From: Cynocephalus volans
Taxonomy: Eukaryota > Chordata > Mammalia > Dermoptera > Cynocephalidae
Assembly (NCBI RefSeq): GCF_027409185.1
Contig: NC_084469.1
Location: forward strand, 32,788,293-32,852,292
Direction of reading: 5' to 3'
DNA: 64,000 bases
Made by a program: the position numbers and the translations under genes. The first letter of the stretch is position 1; the number at the start of each line of letters is the position of its first letter. Shown piece by piece: positions 53,476-64,000 of this stretch. The notes under the pieces were generated by a model. The model was not told where the DNA came from, did not search any database, and worked only from the letters and a program-made list of their open reading frames with translations.

Positions 53476-54425
53476 AACTCTTATACACTGTTGGTGGGAA
53501 TGCAAATTAGAACAGCCATTATGGAAAATAATATGGAGGTTCCTCAAAAAACTAAAAATAGAACTACCATACGATCCAGCAATCCCACTACTGGGTATAT
53601 GTCCGAGGAAGGGAAATCAGAGTATTGGAGAGATAGTTGTACTCCCATGTTTATTGCAGCACTATTCACAATAGCCAAGGTATGGAATCAACCCAAATGT
53701 CCATCAACAGATGAATGGATAAAGAGAATGTGTTATATATACACACACAATGGAATACTATTCAGCCGTAAAAAAGAATGAAATCCTGTCATTCATGGCA
53801 ACATGGATGAGCTTAGAGGATATTATGTTAAGTGAAATAAGCCAGGAACAGAAAGAGAAATATGTGCATGTTCTCACTCATGTGGAAGATAAGAAAGATG
53901 ATCACATAGAAGTAGAGAGTAGGGCTGAGCCCGTGGCGCACTCGGGAGAGTGCGGCGCTGGGAGCGCAGCGACCCACCGCGGGTTTGGATCCTACATAGG
54001 AATGGCCAAGTGCACTCACTGGCTGAGTGCCGGTCACGAAAAAGACAAAAAAAAAAAGAAGTAGAGAGTAGAATAGTGGTTACCAGAAGCTGGGAAGGAT
54101 ATGGGGGAAGGGAGGTAGTGAGAGGTTGGTTTACAGATACAAAATTACAACTAGATAGGAGAGATAAGATCTAATTTCTATAGCACTGAAGGGTAACTAT
54201 AATTAATAACAATTTATTGTATATTTTCAGTTAGCCAGAAGAGAGGATTTTGAATGTTCCCAACATAAAGAAATGATAAATGTTTTAGGTGATGGATATG
54301 TTGATTGACCTGATTTGATCATTACACATTGTATACATGTATCAAAATTTCACACAGTATTTCATAAGTATGTATAATTATTTATGTGTCAATTAAAAAT
54401 TAATAAAAATAGAAAAAAGAAAAAA
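53476..54425 (+). mobile_element. L1 (L1MA-like) 3' part, interrupted by a SINE
   Basis: ACTCTTATACACTGTTGGTG, TTCCTCAAAAAACTAAAAAT, CAATCCCACTACTGGGTATA, ATTGCAGCACTATTCACAAT, TGGCAACATGGATGAGCTTA; after the SINE, AATAGTGGTTACCAGAAGCT and a 3' end ATTGATTGACCTGATTTGA-like. Confidence 0.92.
53922..54056 (+). mobile_element. CYN-like SINE, subtype 2, in L1
   Basis: GGGCTGAGCCCGTGGCGCAC, GAGTGCGGCGCTGGGAGCGC, CACTGGCTGAGTGCCGGTCA, CGAAAAAGAC and A-tail. Perfect 14-base duplication AGAAGTAGAGAGTA at 53908-53921 and 54057-54070. Confidence 0.97.
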
Positions 54426-54689
54426 AAATTGCGTGACTCTGCATTGTCTAAAGGATGAAGTTTCATACCTGCCCATTGCCCCTTGAGAATCATCTTCCAC
54501 AGTTAACACTTCTGCTCATGGGAGGATTGTATTCCCCAGACTTGCTGTGGTGCACGAATATGCCACGCTCACAAAGGGCCACTTTAATATAGCTCCAGAT
54601 TGCTTACCACCCAAACAGAGGTCAGGCTTATTCTAGCGTTTGGACCCCAGTTCTGTGATGGGGACAGCTAAATGCCTAGGGCAACTGTA

Positions 54690-54710
54690 TTAGTTAGGAA
54701 TAGGTTTGGC

Positions 54711-54772
<62 letters not shown>

Positions 54773-55130
54773 AAGGCTTCATGGAGTCATTAGGGACCAA
54801 GTTTCTTCCAGCTCTGATCCCCAGTCCTAGGGTATGCTGATGTAGTCATGGTCCACGATGGCACTCCAACTGTCACATCATTCCCCAGGAACAGGATGGA
54901 AGAAGAAAATGAAGAAATGCATCCCCTCGTCCTTTAGGAGAGTTCTCAGTGTCAAATATTCTTTCATTTGCATCTTACTATCATTGGCCAGAATTTGGTC
55001 ACATGGCCAAACCCAGCTGCAAAGAAAGCTGGGGAATGTATTTCTTTAGCTAGGTTCATTGCCACACTAAGTAAATTTATTATTCTGTTGTGAGGAGATG
55101 GAGAAGAATAGATATTGTGGGTTGCAACTA
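54690..55130 (+). repeat. Old dispersed repeat, family not named (copy 3 of 3)
   Basis: AACTGTATTAGTTAGGAATA, then the (AT)n tract, CAGGATGGAAGAAGAAAATG, TTTGGTCACATGGCCAAACC, AAGAAAGCTGGGGAATGTAT. Confidence 0.5.
54714..54769. repeat. (AT)28 microsatellite
   Basis: A pure, uninterrupted alternating AT tract of about 56 bases, self-complementary and likely to vary in length. Located in ZFP3 intron 1. Confidence 0.97.
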
Positions 55131-55139
55131 AAAATCTTT

Positions 55140-55660
55140 GCCACAGCCTTTAAAAGTTTTAAAATGTACACTTTAATATCTATAAAAGTATTTAATAAAA
55201 CAAAAAGAAAAAGATCTATAAAAGTATTAATAAAATTTTATAAAAGGGCTGATTACAAAATTAATATATAAAAATTAACAGCATTGCTATATATGAAAAT
55301 AACAAGTAGAAAATGTAAGAAAAACTAAATGAAAAAACATACAGAGATGTGATGGATATAAAAACATCAGGATAAGTTTGGAAATTTTCTAAAATTATAC
55401 TAAAATTTATTTGGAAAAATATGAAAATAGGAAATATCTGAAAAAGAAGACGGAGAGATAACTTTCTCTAACATATTAAAATTTTTAATAAAGCTCCAGC
55501 ATGTTGAACAGTTGGTATTTAGAGAAGAAATAGATGACTAGAACTGAATGGAATCCAGAAATTGACCCAGATATATGTGGACATTTAGACCATGGTATAG
55601 GTGGCATTTTAATTCAGTAGGGAAAAGAATTATTATGTAAGTGGTATTGACACAATTCAC
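55140..55660 (+). mobile_element. Decayed L1 ORF2 fragment
   Basis: AACAGCATTGCTATATATGA, AAACATACAGAGATGTGATG, ATTTATTTGGAAAAATATGA, AGAACTGAATGGAATCCAGA, TTGACCCAGATATATGTGG. Confidence 0.65.
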
Positions 55661-56228
55661 TAGCAATTTAGAACCTTACTACATCCAAATGTAAGGGAGC
55701 CACTGGTAGTTACTTTTGTGCTAGTTATAATTAAGTCACATTAACCTTTTGAATGGGTAACCCCTATAGATAGTATCCCCTGCTCTATAGAGCTGGTGGG
55801 TACCACAGGACTAGATTAAGAGTAGTTCCTCTTGCTGCTCATTTAGTGGTTATTTCCTCTGTAAACCTGAAACATTTCTAATAACTTGTCATTTTTGTCC
55901 CTTTTCCCAGCCTTTTCCTTATACACATCTATTAATATGGCCACCATTTTCCCTAAATGTTTTCTTTACATCAGCATCTTCTTATCATCCATTTCCTATT
56001 TCTCTCCTTAAATCTCTGACCATTTTTCTGTGTTCAGTCAGCATCTGCTGTTTAGTATGTCCACCATAATCCCAAATCTCTGTCTTCAGCAGCATCCTGT
56101 TATTTCACCAGACACCGGGACTGGTTTTGAGTGCTATCAGAACTGTCTCAGAACTCTGTACTCCTGCAGCATCGGCTTCATCTAAGTATGACATAGTCAC
56201 TTCACATACTTAACCTCTCTCATTTCAG
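55661..56228. other. ZFP3: End of ZFP3 intron 1
   Basis: Unique-looking sequence with short pyrimidine-rich stretches, ending in the acceptor CTCTCATTTCAG (56217-56228). Confidence 0.5.
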
Positions 56229-56236
56229 ATTGTAAG

Positions 56237-57748
56237 ATGGGGACTGAGAACAAGGAGCTGATTCCCAAGGAAGAAATTTCTGAAGAATCTGAGCTACATG
56301 GGTCAATATTAGAAAAACTTCCAAAAGTGGTTTACCAAGATCACAATGTTAGAGCAGCATGTGAAGAAGACATATTGGAGGGACATTCGAGAGAGTCCAC
56401 AGAAGATGCTATAGAACAGATATCTCCTCAGGAGAGAGACTTTGCATCAGGGTTGATTATCTTTAAGAAATCACCCTCAAGTGAGGAAGACCAGGAGAAT
56501 AAAGAGAGAGAGAGAGGCTGTAGCCCCTGCCTAAATCTGATCATACAACAGGGGGGTACCATAGCAGAGGGACTTAGTACATTTGCTACCTCTGGCCAAA
56601 ACTTCATAGAGAATTTAGAACCTAACAAAACACAGAGAAGTTCTGTGGAAGAAAAGCCTCACATATGTAAAGAATGTGGGAAAGCCTTTAATCAGAACTC
56701 ACATCTCATCCAGCATATGAGAGTTCACAGTGGAGAAAAACCCTTTGAATGCAAAGAATGTGGAAAGACATTTGGAACTAATTCAAGCCTTCGAAGGCAC
56801 TTGAGAATCCATGCTGGAGAGAAACCGTTTGCTTGTAGTGAATGTGGAAAGGCCTTTATTCAGAGTTCACATCTTATCCATCATTACAGAATTCATACTG
56901 GAGAGAGACCCTATAAGTGTGAAGAATGTGGTAAAGGCTTCAGCCAGAATTCAGCCCTCATTCTACACCAGAGAATCCATACTGGTGAGAAACCTTATGA
57001 ATGCAACGAATGTGGGAAGACTTTTAGGGTTAGCTCACAGCTTATTCAGCATCAGAGAATTCATACTGAAGAAAGATATCATGAGTGCAGTGAGTGTGGC
57101 AAAGCCTTCAAGCACAGCTCAGGCCTTATTAGACACCAGAAAATTCATACTGGAGAAAAACCTTATCTGTGTAATGAATGCGGGAAGGGCTTTGGTCAGA
57201 GTTCTGAGCTTATCCGGCATCAAAGAATTCATACAGGGGACAAACCCTATGAATGTAATGAATGTGGGAAAACTTTTGGCCAGAACTCAGAAATTATTAG
57301 ACATATTAGAATTCATACTGGTGAGAAGCCCTATGTATGTAAGGAATGTGGGAAGGCCTTCAGGGGGAACTCAGAACTTCTTAGACATGAGAGAATTCAC
57401 ACTGGAGAGAAACCCTATGAGTGCTTCGAGTGTGGAAAGGCCTTCAGGCGGACCTCTCATCTTATTGTCCACCAGAGAATTCATACAGGAGAAAAACCCC
57501 ATCAATGTAATGAGTGTGCAAGAACCTTCTGGGATAACTCTGAGCTGCTTCGCCACCAGAAAATTCATGTTGGAGAGAAACCTTATGAATGTAATGAGTG
57601 TGAAAAAACATTCAGCCAGCATTCCCAACTTATCATACATCAGAGAATTCACACTGGAGAGAAGCCTTACGAGTGCCAAGAATGTCAGAAGACCTTTAGT
57701 CGGAGCTCTCACCTCCTCCGACATCAAAGTGTTCACTGCATGGAGTGA
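56237..57748 (+). CDS. ZFP3: ZFP3, C2H2 zinc-finger protein with 13 fingers
   Basis: A sequence-specific DNA-binding nuclear protein, expected to regulate transcription; its targets are poorly known. The whole 503-residue protein is in one exon that starts at 56229, with the first ATG 8 bases in (GTAAGATGG). Residues 1-138 are an acidic leader without KRAB or SCAN domains ([19 protein letters not shown]...). Thirteen tandem C2H2 fingers follow from about residue 140 ([10 protein letters not shown]) to 500 (HLLRHQSVH), each with C-X2-C...H-X3-H. Most are joined by TGEKPY-type linkers; finger 6 has the variant linker TEERYH. The protein ends HCME. The near match to ZFP3 (human length 502, recalled) and the KIF1C neighbour support orthology. 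No stop or frameshift is seen. Confidence 0.97.
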   Translation: MGTENKELIPKEEISEESELHGSILEKLPKVVYQDHNVRAACEEDILEGHSRESTEDAIEQISPQERDFASGLIIFKKSPSSEEDQENKERERGCSPCLNLIIQQGGTIAEGLSTFATSGQNFIENLEPNKTQRSSVEEKPHICKECGKAFNQNSHLIQHMRVHSGEKPFECKECGKTFGTNSSLRRHLRIHAGEKPFACSECGKAFIQSSHLIHHYRIHTGERPYKCEECGKGFSQNSALILHQRIHTGEKPYECNECGKTFRVSSQLIQHQRIHTEERYHECSECGKAFKHSSGLIRHQKIHTGEKPYLCNECGKGFGQSSELIRHQRIHTGDKPYECNECGKTFGQNSEIIRHIRIHTGEKPYVCKECGKAFRGNSELLRHERIHTGEKPYECFECGKAFRRTSHLIVHQRIHTGEKPHQCNECARTFWDNSELLRHQKIHVGEKPYECNECEKTFSQHSQLIIHQRIHTGEKPYECQECQKTFSRSSHLLRHQSVHCME

Positions 57749-59139
57749 TCTGCAGAATTGGAAGGCTTTTTGTGGAAAGTCTGAAATCAGACTTACTAAT
57801 TTGTTCATAATCTGTCGCCCGGTTCTTAGATCAAATGAATGGAGAGAATCTCCTCTGTCCTTCTGCTGATTTTTATTTAAACAGTTGGTCAAAAAGGAGG
57901 CACTTTAATGAATTATTTGTTGAGAAGTTTCAATTAACTGAGTTAAATTGTGAAAGCTGTTTCAGGCCTTAATTACCATGTCCCTCTTTCCTTCACTTCC
58001 TTCTTTCTCCCTCAGTGGATCACATAACATTGGGGGTCAGTATTAGCCATCTAGCCTAAATTGTTAGTCTCTAGGAAAAGTGGGGAACAGCATTCCACCA
58101 CCTCCTAAGAATGACAAAGTTGACTCATTGAATGTTATCCCCTGAAATGTTAGAAAGTCATGACTTAGAAGACACACCTCATTCTTCTGTCCACCGTTTA
58201 GTATTGGAATAATTTAGTAAGCTTTTACTGGCCACAAAATCTTCCAGCCATGCTATCAAGTTCCCTTAGAAGATGGCAGCAGTAGTGAAGAAGTAGGAAG
58301 CTTTTGTCATTTTACATCTGCTAGGCTTTCTCATTCATCTGAAGAGGGTGCCATGACTGAGGGAACTGATAGACAATTTATAGGATTGTAAGTGAAGGCC
58401 TTAGAACCCAGAGGGGCTGAATAGGCAAGGCCAGGGGATAAACAATTGAGGCCAGACTACTCAGCATGGGTAGAGCAGCTCTTTAGTAGCTATCCTCACT
58501 TCAGGGCTGCTCAGACTGACTACTGCTCCTAAGAATTCTGCTGCATTCACTTTGGCCCCAGTTCCTGCCACTGCTGACTGATCCTGTGTCAGGAACTAGC
58601 AGAGAGGACTGCAGCTTCACCTCCACTGGGCACCTGGCCACAGTGATGAGCTGGTTCACCTGACTAACCAGAGCCTGTCCTTGCCAAAGTACTTCAGCTC
58701 TCATGACCTGGACCCCACTGCTAGCAGCCCTGGCTGATAGGCCAGGATGTGACACCCTCTTCTTGGTTTGCTCCTTGGCCTTGGAATTCTTTCTTCAAGA
58801 TCTCTACATATGTTTTCTGTGTTCTCCTATATGTTATTTCTTCTTTAAGGAAATGCATCCTCCATTTTCTTGTGTCCATGTTTCTGAGGCAGTGGGTATT
58901 AGTGGGAATTGCACTAATAGGGATCCAGCAGGCCTGGGGTCTGGTCTGAGAGCTAGACCTTGCATAAGGCACTTCACCTGCTGGTCTCTGATTTTCTCAC
59001 CTATAAAATGAGGAGAGTTGAACTAAATGACTTCTGAAGTTTCAAACAGCCCAATAATTCCTTGATTCCTTTTTTAAAATCTAACTTTACGTATCTTCAT
59101 TGTTTTTTTCTTTAACGTCTTTATTACACTGATACTAAT

Positions 59140-59480
59140 CACTAATATTTATTGAGTGTATACTGTATGCCAGGCACAGTGCCAGACAGTTTACATTTTT
59201 ATTTTCACAGCATCCCTATGATGTGGTTACTCTTTTTAAAAGAAGCTTTATTGAGGTATACTCTGCATACCATAAAATACACCTGTTTTGAGTGTTCAGT
59301 TGGATGATTTTTAATTAATTAACAGGGTTTGCACAACTATCAATGATGTGAGTATTCTTACCCCAATTTAAAAGATGAGGAGGGACATAATGGGGCGTTA
59401 AGTAATTTATCCTGATCATACAGCTAGTAAGTGCTAGAGCCAAGACTGTAAGCCTGGTCTATGCTCTTAACCACTGTGCA
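59140..59480 (-). repeat. MIR antisense, split by an L1M fragment
   Basis: TGTATGCCAGGCACAGTGCC and TTTTCACAGCATCCCTATGA on the left. An L1M antisense piece at 59225-59345 (TTTATTGAGGTATACTCTGC). The MIR then resumes: AAAAGATGAGGAGGGACATA, CATACAGCTAGTAAGTGCTA, GAGCCAAGACTGTAAGCC. Confidence 0.7.
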
Positions 59481-59492
59481 GATAGGCAGTGT

Positions 59493-59912
59493 ATTAGTCT
59501 GTTTCTGTTGCTTATAACAGAATAGCTGGAACTGGGTGATCTGTAAAGAAAAGCAAAATTTATTGCTTACACTTTCTAAGGCTGAGAAGTCTAAAGTCCA
59601 TTTGGTGGTGGCTACAGTGACCCAGGGTCTCACATTGCAAGATGGTGAAAGGAGAGAGAGCAAGAGAGAAAGAGAAAACAGACTCTCCTCTTTTAAAGCC
59701 CTCAGAACCACACCCCTGACCACCACTTTTAATCCATTCACTACTGCACATTCCCACAATCCAATCACCTCTTCAAGGCTCCACCTTTCAATGATGATAA
59801 TAGGATTTCCCACCTTCACAGGCACAGTGGGGGCTAAATTTCTAATACATAAAACTTGGGGGATATGATTCAAGCTTCAGTGAGTTTTGGGGGACATAAT
59901 TCAATCTACTAC
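59493..59912 (-). mobile_element. MaLR LTR (MST/MLT1 type), antisense
   Basis: TGTATTAGTCTGTTTCTGTT, TTATAACAGAATAGCTGGAA, AATCCAATCACCTCTTCAAG, GGATATGATTCAAGCTTCAG, ending TTCAATCTACTACA. Near full length. Confidence 0.82.
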
Positions 59913-60116
59913 AGGCAGATTCATTACTGCCTTACTTGAAATCCTTTGCATGTTTTTTACTACTAATTACTAAATAGATTTGAATATTATGAATTAAATC
60001 ATGTCTTTGGAAACATAACTGGTCATGGCTAAAATCCACAACATGGGTTTATTCTGTACCCTCAATATAAGTGTCTCCCCAGGTTTATACTCTTGGCTTG
60101 AGAAAAGAGCTGTACA

Positions 60117-60122
60117 AATAAA
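60117..60122 (+). terminator. ZFP3: Candidate ZFP3 polyadenylation signal, proximal
   Basis: AATAAA in TACAAATAAAGTTG, about 2.37 kb after the stop codon. Confidence 0.45.
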
Positions 60123-61070
60123 GTTGATTGCAGTTTCCACATCCTTCCAGGTACCTCTGACTCTTAACAGTCAAACTCTTAGCAGAAAAAGTTCTTTGAC
60201 TTCTTCCCTTAGTGTGATTATAAGTGGTGTGTACTCTCTTAATCCCTTTTTTGTTGCTTGAGCTCAAATTGAGTTGTGCCCAGACCATATCTTTCTCATC
60301 TGAAACCTGGATCCCTTTAACTTCTGATAACCTGTGCTCACATTTTATTTCCACATTCACCCCTTGCCAGCCCTGATACAGAACTCAGCACCTCTTCAAA
60401 CTGCCACCAAAGAGTCTACTCACACAAACACAATGAGTAATATGGATTTCACTGAAGAATGGTGTAAGAGGTGGAGAAGGGTTCACATTGTACTTCCTGT
60501 TAGACCACCAGTGAAGATTTTTCTTTGTCCTCCCCTCTCAGGGCTCGGCCACATCAGCTCATTTTTTCTTGCCAGATTTCTAGTCCATCTCCTCCCCCCT
60601 GCCCCCCCGCCAATTGCCTTCTTAAACCCATCACTGCTCAGCAAAAGAAAAGGCCCTTCAGTTAACAATCCACTCATTCCAACATTAGTGACCAACTTTT
60701 GTTGTACCTGAGCATCTTCTTAAGGTGGGGGTGGGGGGGAGTCATAGATTCTCAGAAAAATCTTCCAACATATATTTCTCTTTTACTTCTGTTTGCCTCC
60801 CTCCTTCAGTTTACTTAGGAGTCAGTATCTGACCATAATTGTGACTGGTAGTCCTAATTGTGTGCAAGTAGAATTCTACCAAGGAAAAGACATTATCTTA
60901 ATTTTAGACCCATTTGAAAAACAAAACAAAAAACAAACAGGCCTCATAGTTTCAAAGTCCTACCTAAATACCCAGAAGTATCCTTCAGAATTTCTGAAGC
61001 TATGCCCATGTACTTTTTTCTTCCTTCCCTAATTAAACTTAATTTTAATGGTATACTAACACTTTAGGTA

Positions 61071-61076
61071 AATAAA
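61071..61076 (+). terminator. ZFP3: Candidate ZFP3 polyadenylation signal, distal
   Basis: AATAAA in GTAAATAAAGTATTTC, with T-rich sequence after it. This is the last such signal before the next CpG island. Confidence 0.5.
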
Positions 61077-61749
61077 GTATTTCTTTACAATTTTATGGAT
61101 ATGATGCTTTTCTAATGTTTATTATTACAAACTGCATTATGTTTCATCATGGCCTTAATATGACTTTGATTACCAGTTTCATCCCCGCACTATAAGTTTC
61201 ACCCTTTCCTAAGTACCCCTACGTGCTGTGCTGTTAGCTTCTGGCTTTGCATATGCTGTTCATTCTGTGTCCTTGATCTTCTGCTTTACTTGGGGAGATC
61301 CTTGGTCTTTCATAACAGGACAAGTGTTACCTATTGTGTGTGTGTGCATGCATGTGAGTGTATACACATTTTTCTTCTTGATTAACAACTTTATGTAATA
61401 TATTCTGGGTCATCTGGATAGTCCCATTAAAAAAAATTACCTTAATGAGATTTCAGGCTGCTGCTGCTGTTGATGATTGCTTGCAATTCAGTTTTTACAA
61501 GTGTTCTAGGTGACTCCCGGTCTAAGGCAGGTTCCTGAGACTGCTAAATCAAGAATCTTTGAGAACCAGGAAATCTCTGCTATACATGCAATTTCAGGGA
61601 ATTCATGGACATCCTGTAACCAATCCTCCAACCCCAGTAGTCCTTTACACATTCCTAAAGCAAACTTTTACCTTAAAGAAAAAAAAATTACCAAGTAACT
61701 TCTGTCATAACCTCTTCTTCACCGCATTCCTCAGCTTTTGGAATGAAGC

Positions 61750-62600
61750 CTTGTCAACGACCTGCCTGGGTGAACCCCTGAAAATGGGCGGCAGCTGGAG
61801 CCTCAGTAAAAGCCGGGTGGGAAGGGGTGGGGACGATTCTGGTGTTGCCTGAGGGAAGGAGGAGCCTCAGTAAGGCAGATTGGTGTAGTCATCAATCGCC
61901 AGCTGGGCCCCTGCGACGTGAAAGCGCCTGTGCCTGGCGCCAGGAAACTCGGGCCGGAACAATCTAGTGGCGGTAAGAGCTGCGAACAGGAGAGAAGGCT
62001 TCGGTCTCCCAATCACCAAGGCAGTCATCCGGCGTCCAGAAGGGGAGGAGGAAGGCGGCTCGAGGGCTTGGGGACAGCGGCCGCCGGGACAGGCGAAGCC
62101 CCTTCTATGAGCGCCCGGACCCGGGCTCGTCCCCCTTTCCAAGCCTCTGGGCGACCCTCCCACGTCTTTGCCTCCCAGCCCGGGGCTTAGCGCAGGGAAT
62201 GGGCCGTGACTCCAGCCTCTCCTGCAGTACCGGCTGACAAGAACACTCGTTCTTGTTCGTAACACTCTTTGCAGGCAGTTTTCATCCGGGGACCCAACTT
62301 CCAAAAGGTCACCGGATGCGCTCGGCCGCCACCTTGCCCCGGGTGCAAGAGGTAGGAGCCCCTCGAAGGACACGCCAACCTCGACGCGGGCGGAAGCGTG
62401 CCTGTGGCTGGGGCCTCTAGGAAGCCGGGAGACCCCTCGCGTGTGCGCGCCCCCCGCAGACCCGGTGACCAGCAGGTTCCAATGCTAAGGGCGGAGGGAC
62501 CCCGGTCGGGCTCGCTGCCGTGCGGGCTCTGGAGCGCCCGCGGGGCTGTCCCTGTCCTGAGTCGGTGGCCCGGCGGCCTGTCGCTCTGGCTGATGGGATT
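61750..62600. promoter_or_regulatory. CpG island downstream of ZFP3, candidate promoter of the next gene
   Basis: About 850 bases of CpG-rich sequence with GC boxes (GGGGAGGAGG, GCGGGCGGAAG), an ETS-type CGGAAGCG near 62390 and many CG pairs. It starts 0.7 kb after the distal ZFP3 poly(A) signal. Next to a zinc-finger cluster, such islands usually mark the first exon of another gene. The gene itself would lie mostly outside this window. Confidence 0.7.
61870..61972 (+). other. Candidate first exon on the + strand
   Basis: A strong donor, GTGGCG|GTAAGAG (61972/61973), follows GC-rich sequence within the CpG island. The exon start is not defined by sequence. No coding frame is proposed. Confidence 0.4.
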
Positions 62601-62699
62601 TATCGTTTGTGGGGACGTTTCACATCCCAGCGAGGGTTTCCTCAAGACATTCCACAGATACTGACGGAGTCCTCGCCTAGGCTCTTTTGGACTTCCAGC

Positions 62700-63170
62700 C
62701 AGGCTTGTTAAGATAATTATTTAATTAGTTATTACAATTTAGCTTAGTTGCGATGGGAAAGGACAGACTCAAGATATGAAAGGCAGGGTTGGCTTTAGAA
62801 ATAAGTCATTGTCCTCTGAGACTGTTGGAGGGATTAAGAAGATAGATGTGGAGGCCGTGAGTGCTGGGGCCAGCGGAGTTGAGCATTTGAGGCCTTTTGC
62901 TAAAGGGGAGGATGGTTGTGTGTAGGGAGAGGGCAGGGGTCTGTGACAGGTCCTGGGCAGATTATCCAGAGAATCATCAAGAAAGAAGCAAAACGCTTCT
63001 GTGCCTTTGGTCGTCTGGTTATACAGGACATTCTCTAGGCTGCACTGAGTGGGGGTGAGGCGTGACGTTAGTCAGAGTAGGCAGTATAATCCACATTCCA
63101 TTCCATTGACTCTGAAGTGGGGGGAATCCCAGAAGTACAAGTGAATGTGCGAAAGACCTGGGAGATTTTC
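62700..63170. other. No recognised feature
   Basis: About 470 bases between the CpG island and the zinc-finger relic, purine-rich, with no gene supported. Confidence 0.4.
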
Positions 63171-63179
63171 ATGCCTTCA

Positions 63180-63420
63180 GGAGGAGAAGACTTCAGATGG
63201 AAATCGGAGATTTCTCTGCATGAGAGTTCAGACTGGTGAGAAACCCTACTAATGTAAAGAGTGTGGGAAGACCTTGAGATAGAACTCCCAACTTGGGAGT
63301 TCATCAGAAAATTCACAATGGAGGAGGCTTTTGGATGCCAATGTGGAAAAAACTGTGGTCAGAGCCCTCACCAACTTCAGCATCAGAGCATCTACAGTGC
63401 CAGCGATCTGGAAATTTACT
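63180..63420 (+). pseudogene. Zinc-finger (C2H2) relic, about two to three fingers
   Basis: Finger landmarks remain: CATGAGAGTTCAGACTGGTG, AGAAACCCTACTAATGTAAA, GAGTGTGGGAAGACCTTGAG, then CATCAGAAAATTCACAATGG, CCAATGTGGAAAAAACTG and CTTCAGCATCAGAGCATC. Stops (TAA after CCCTAC, TAG in GAGATAGAAC) and frame changes prevent a protein. The array is short, which suggests a partial duplicate of a neighbouring zinc-finger gene. Confidence 0.8.
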
Positions 63421-63579
63421 GACTGTAGGACACTTTCTGACCTGAAACTTTGCTTTGCTGTAATCTTTCCTCTTCTTCACTAGGGTCAGTAATCTTGTTC
63501 TGCTCCTTGAGGACAGAGCTAACTCTTGAATGAGTGTACCACATTCTGCTCAAGGTTGCCACTCAAAAATTAATAAATG

Positions 63580-63692
63580 GGGCCGGCCCATTAGCTCATT
63601 TGGGAGAGCGTGGTGCTGATAACACCAAGGTCAGGGGTTCAGATCCCTGTACTGGCCAGCCGCCAAAACAAACAAACAAGCAAACAAACAAA
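63580..63692 (+). mobile_element. CYN-like tRNA-Ile SINE monomer
   Basis: GGGGCCGGCCCATTAGCTCA, TGGTGCTGATAACACCAAGG, GGGGTTCAGATCCCTGTAC, CTGGCCAGCCGCC and a (CAAA)n tail. It is close to the tRNA-Ile form, with a GAT-type anticodon loop still visible (CTGATAACAC). Confidence 0.92.
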
Positions 63693-64000
63693 GAATGAAT
63701 GAATTAATTCAACAAGAGGCAATAAACGATGAACCTGACATTTCAAATTTAATGAACTGAAAGTAACATCATGATGCCTTTGCTGTCCTTTATTTTTCTA
63801 TGCAAATCCTTTATCCTCCCAAATGCCAAAATGATGGTGATGTCATTAAAGGTCTGAAACAACCCACCTGATCTTTCTGTGACATGTGGGCAGGTCAAGT
63901 ATTGAACAGGTGAACCACAGCCTTTCTTTACCTGAGGGAATTGATCCACTATACCATTTACTCAAAAACAAGATAGCCACAGGTTGCTGTACACACACTC
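63693..64000. other. No recognised feature to the window end
   Basis: About 300 bases, AT-rich, with no gene supported. Confidence 0.4.

Larger units (their letters stand above)
57749..61095 (+). other. ZFP3: ZFP3 3' untranslated region (extent inferred)
   Basis: Two canonical AATAAA signals lie downstream, at 60117-60122 and 61071-61076, allowing UTRs of about 2.4 or 3.3 kb. The UTR would include L1M and MIR pieces and one MaLR LTR. Which site is used cannot be told from sequence. Confidence 0.55.

Noticed and set aside
56811-57869. A 352-codon open frame overlapping the ZFP3 fingers in another frame of the same strand
   Set aside because: It arises from the 84-base periodicity of the finger repeats, which keeps the shifted frame free of stops. 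It is a repetitive translation of the linker and finger codons and resembles no protein family.
57371-57892. A 173-codon minus-strand frame over the end of ZFP3
   Set aside because: A shadow of the same finger periodicity read in reverse; no start context or domain.

Overview
The window is vertebrate nuclear DNA from a placental mammal: split genes with GT-AG introns, CpG-island promoters, and a dense mix of ancient mammalian repeats (MIR, L2, MER5, MLT1, L1M). The species clue is the youngest SINE family. It derives from tRNA-Ile and occurs as monomers, dimers and one clear trimer (43881-44121). Multimeric tRNA-Ile SINEs (CYN) are known from colugos (Dermoptera), and I see no Alu. I therefore read this as colugo DNA, syntenic with human chromosome 17p13.2 (KIF1C - SLC52A1 - ZFP3). 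The species call is an inference from repeat anatomy and gene content recalled from memory; no search was run.

Layout. 1-9590: the 3' part of KIF1C (kinesin-3 motor, + strand), seven coding exons from the FHA region to the stop codon, then a short 3' UTR with a poly(A) signal. 9.6-13.1 kb: intergenic with old repeats. 13.38-13.66 kb: an isolated CpG island with an NRF1-type site and no recognised gene. 14.48-15.88 kb: a broken riboflavin-transporter gene (SLC52A1 ortholog, - strand) that keeps two short introns but carries two in-frame stop codons and several indels. 16-45 kb: a repeat-rich gene desert holding SINEs, several solo-LTR-like elements, an unusually stacked L1 (39.5-41.6 kb), a KRAB-domain fragment (27.77-28.05 kb, -) and a decayed C2H2 zinc-finger array (29.6-30.45 kb, +). 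45.5-61.1 kb: ZFP3 (+), with a CpG-island promoter and noncoding exon 1, a ~10.3 kb intron, and one exon encoding the whole 503-residue, 13-finger protein. 61.75-62.6 kb: a third CpG island with a good exon-1/splice-donor candidate. A second zinc-finger relic follows at 63.2 kb.

Function. Only KIF1C and ZFP3 look like working protein genes. They are unrelated neighbours, not a pathway. I found no undescribed molecular system. The points most worth following are the lineage-specific loss of SLC52A1, the six-insertion stack in one L1, the head-to-head SINE pair that could form a long RNA hairpin, the opposite-strand KRAB/zinc-finger remnants, and two CpG islands without an assigned gene.
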